DNA from: Penelope pileata
Lineage: Eukaryota > Chordata > Aves > Galliformes > Cracidae
Length of the DNA: 64,000 bases
NCBI GenBank assembly: GCA_013396635.1
Contig: WBMW01000581.1
Coordinates: 372,001-436,000, forward strand
Direction of reading: 5' to 3'
The notes under the pieces were generated by a model, which did no database searches, was not told where the DNA came from, and saw nothing but the letters and a program-made list of their open reading frames with translations. Position numbers and translations under genes: made by a program. Positions 62,929 to 64,000 of this stretch are shown here, in pieces; position 1 is the first letter of the stretch; each line of letters begins with the position of its first letter.

Positions 62929-64000
62929 CCACAGGAAGTTTTAAATTCTGCAGAAAATTAAGAGATAAAATGTATCAGAGCTTATACCTGCTAAATCTTC
63001 TGACAGCCGCTTCCTCATCCCACTGCCTGAAAATGAATCAACTTAATTATTCCTGTCATTATATGCATTCAGCTGGCTTAAGGGTTGCCTCTTTATCGTT
63101 GGCTACAGCTACTGTCCTTGTCTTTTAGAACAGTTAAGAATATTGAAAACTGATGTTAGTTTTTGTTTTAAGTTTAGGGGATTTCTTGGTTTTGTTTTGT
63201 TTTTTTGATAATTTCAGAGTATGTAGACTATAATGGAAGAAACAGTCAGAAATTTTGGTGTCTCTTGTCAGCATTTAGATTATGCCAACACTGAGTTTAA
63301 ATTTACTTCTGTATAATGGCATGTTTGAATTAATAACCTAAAATAATGTGGAGTGGAAGATTGGTCCAGGCTAAGACCAAGGGACTAGTGCAGTGAAGTC
63401 ATGGATTTCAATGTGTGGAGACAGGAAAACAAAGAACAGGATTCATTTTCTTTCAAGGACCTTGAAGTCTCTCAGAATGACTCTTCTGAGTACTCTGAAA
63501 AATGTAACCACTGATCTAGTTAAGACAGATCATCCACTGAAATAGCCTAAAAAATGTGTTGAATTACCTGGTGCACATTTTAAACATGTAAAGTTTTCAT
63601 TAAAGTGGTTGACAGGTTGCTTGTAAACTGAAGTCATTTCCTTTCCCTTCAAAATTAAATTTTCTTTACTGCCTCTTTGTCAGTAAGCATTGTTCATTAA
63701 GAATGATTTGGCCATTTCATTCTGCAACCTTATTTTTTTGCCTGCTTTGTGGATTTTACTGAAGGAAATCCCCTTTGTGACTGAAATGATTAAGCTGCAT
63801 CTCAGTAAATATATGATGTTTTCTTCTTCATTTATTTACATTGTACAAACCATGCTGCTTCTTTTCAGGAACATTTATGTAGGAAGGAAACTAAGTATGC
63901 GTTCTTGACATACAATTTGAAAAGATATGTGTTTTCTCCAGTTTTCTGGTTATTGGCTTGTTGATTTTTTGAATGGTCACGTAGAAAAGCCAATGAATGC

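Larger units (their letters stand above)
57330..64000. other. Single-copy noncoding DNA, no gene recognised
   Basis: Short, mostly AT-rich frames only, with no splice-flanked candidate I could support. Listed separately are the A runs at 58305-58344, the T-rich tract near 61391-61417 and the low-complexity block at 62831-62928. An AT-balanced, non-repetitive stretch at about 60630-60770 could be a conserved element, which I cannot test. Confidence 0.65.

Noticed and set aside
1..64000. CRISPR arrays, tRNA or rRNA genes, bacterial operons, endogenous retroviral genes
   Set aside because: I looked for regular spaced repeats, tRNA-like cloverleafs, ribosomal motifs and retroviral gene or LTR hallmarks, and saw none. 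The CR1 copies show the DNA is vertebrate nuclear.

Overview
The window looks like vertebrate, most likely avian, nuclear DNA. The main evidence is four fragments of the CR1 LINE family, the characteristic interspersed repeat of bird and reptile genomes. Two of these carry the recognisable CR1 3' terminal region (GGACTAGATGATCTTTAAAG and CCTTCCAACC-type ends). The rest has low interspersed-repeat content, CpG-poor AT-leaning composition, poly(T)/poly(A) tracts and short microsatellites. I saw no Alu, L1 or B1 elements, no bacterial operon structure, and no tRNA, rRNA or CRISPR. I cannot fix the species from sequence alone.

No protein-coding gene can be identified with confidence. Open frames are short (the longest is about 225 codons, inside a GC-rich island), overlap on both strands, and match no family I recognise. 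The window reads as intergenic DNA or the interior of one or more very large introns. Calls named 'candidate exon' rest only on splice-site-like signals flanking an open segment. Some, perhaps all, will be chance.

Layout. 1-4690: single-copy noncoding DNA with a 100-bp CpG pocket near 1820-1920 and a weak candidate exon at 913-962. 4690-5196: sense CR1 copy. 5197-15640: noncoding, with poly(T) tracts, a cluster of CACGTG E-boxes at 9336-9378 and a nested inverted repeat at 14515-14572. 15640-16345: the most gene-like feature, a CpG-island-like segment with two CCAAT boxes and a consensus GTAAGT donor at 16252. 16346-29773: noncoding, with paired hairpins near 17520-17572. 29774-37877: three well-framed candidate exons (29774-29940, 32416-32551, 37796-37877), two segments that resemble conserved regulatory DNA (33390-33660 and 36130-36265), and a CR1 3' end at 37340-37395. 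37878-44055: noncoding, with an old CR1/L3-like relic and a younger CR1 whose 3' region carries a 27-bp tandem duplication. 44056-64000: noncoding, with low-complexity tracts and a few moderately GC-rich pockets.

If there is an undescribed transcription unit here, the best hypothesis is a plus-strand transcript starting in the 15.6-16.3 kb CpG island. Candidate exons ending at 16251, 16844, 29940 and 32551 happen to be compatible in reading frame. This is inference and needs RNA evidence.
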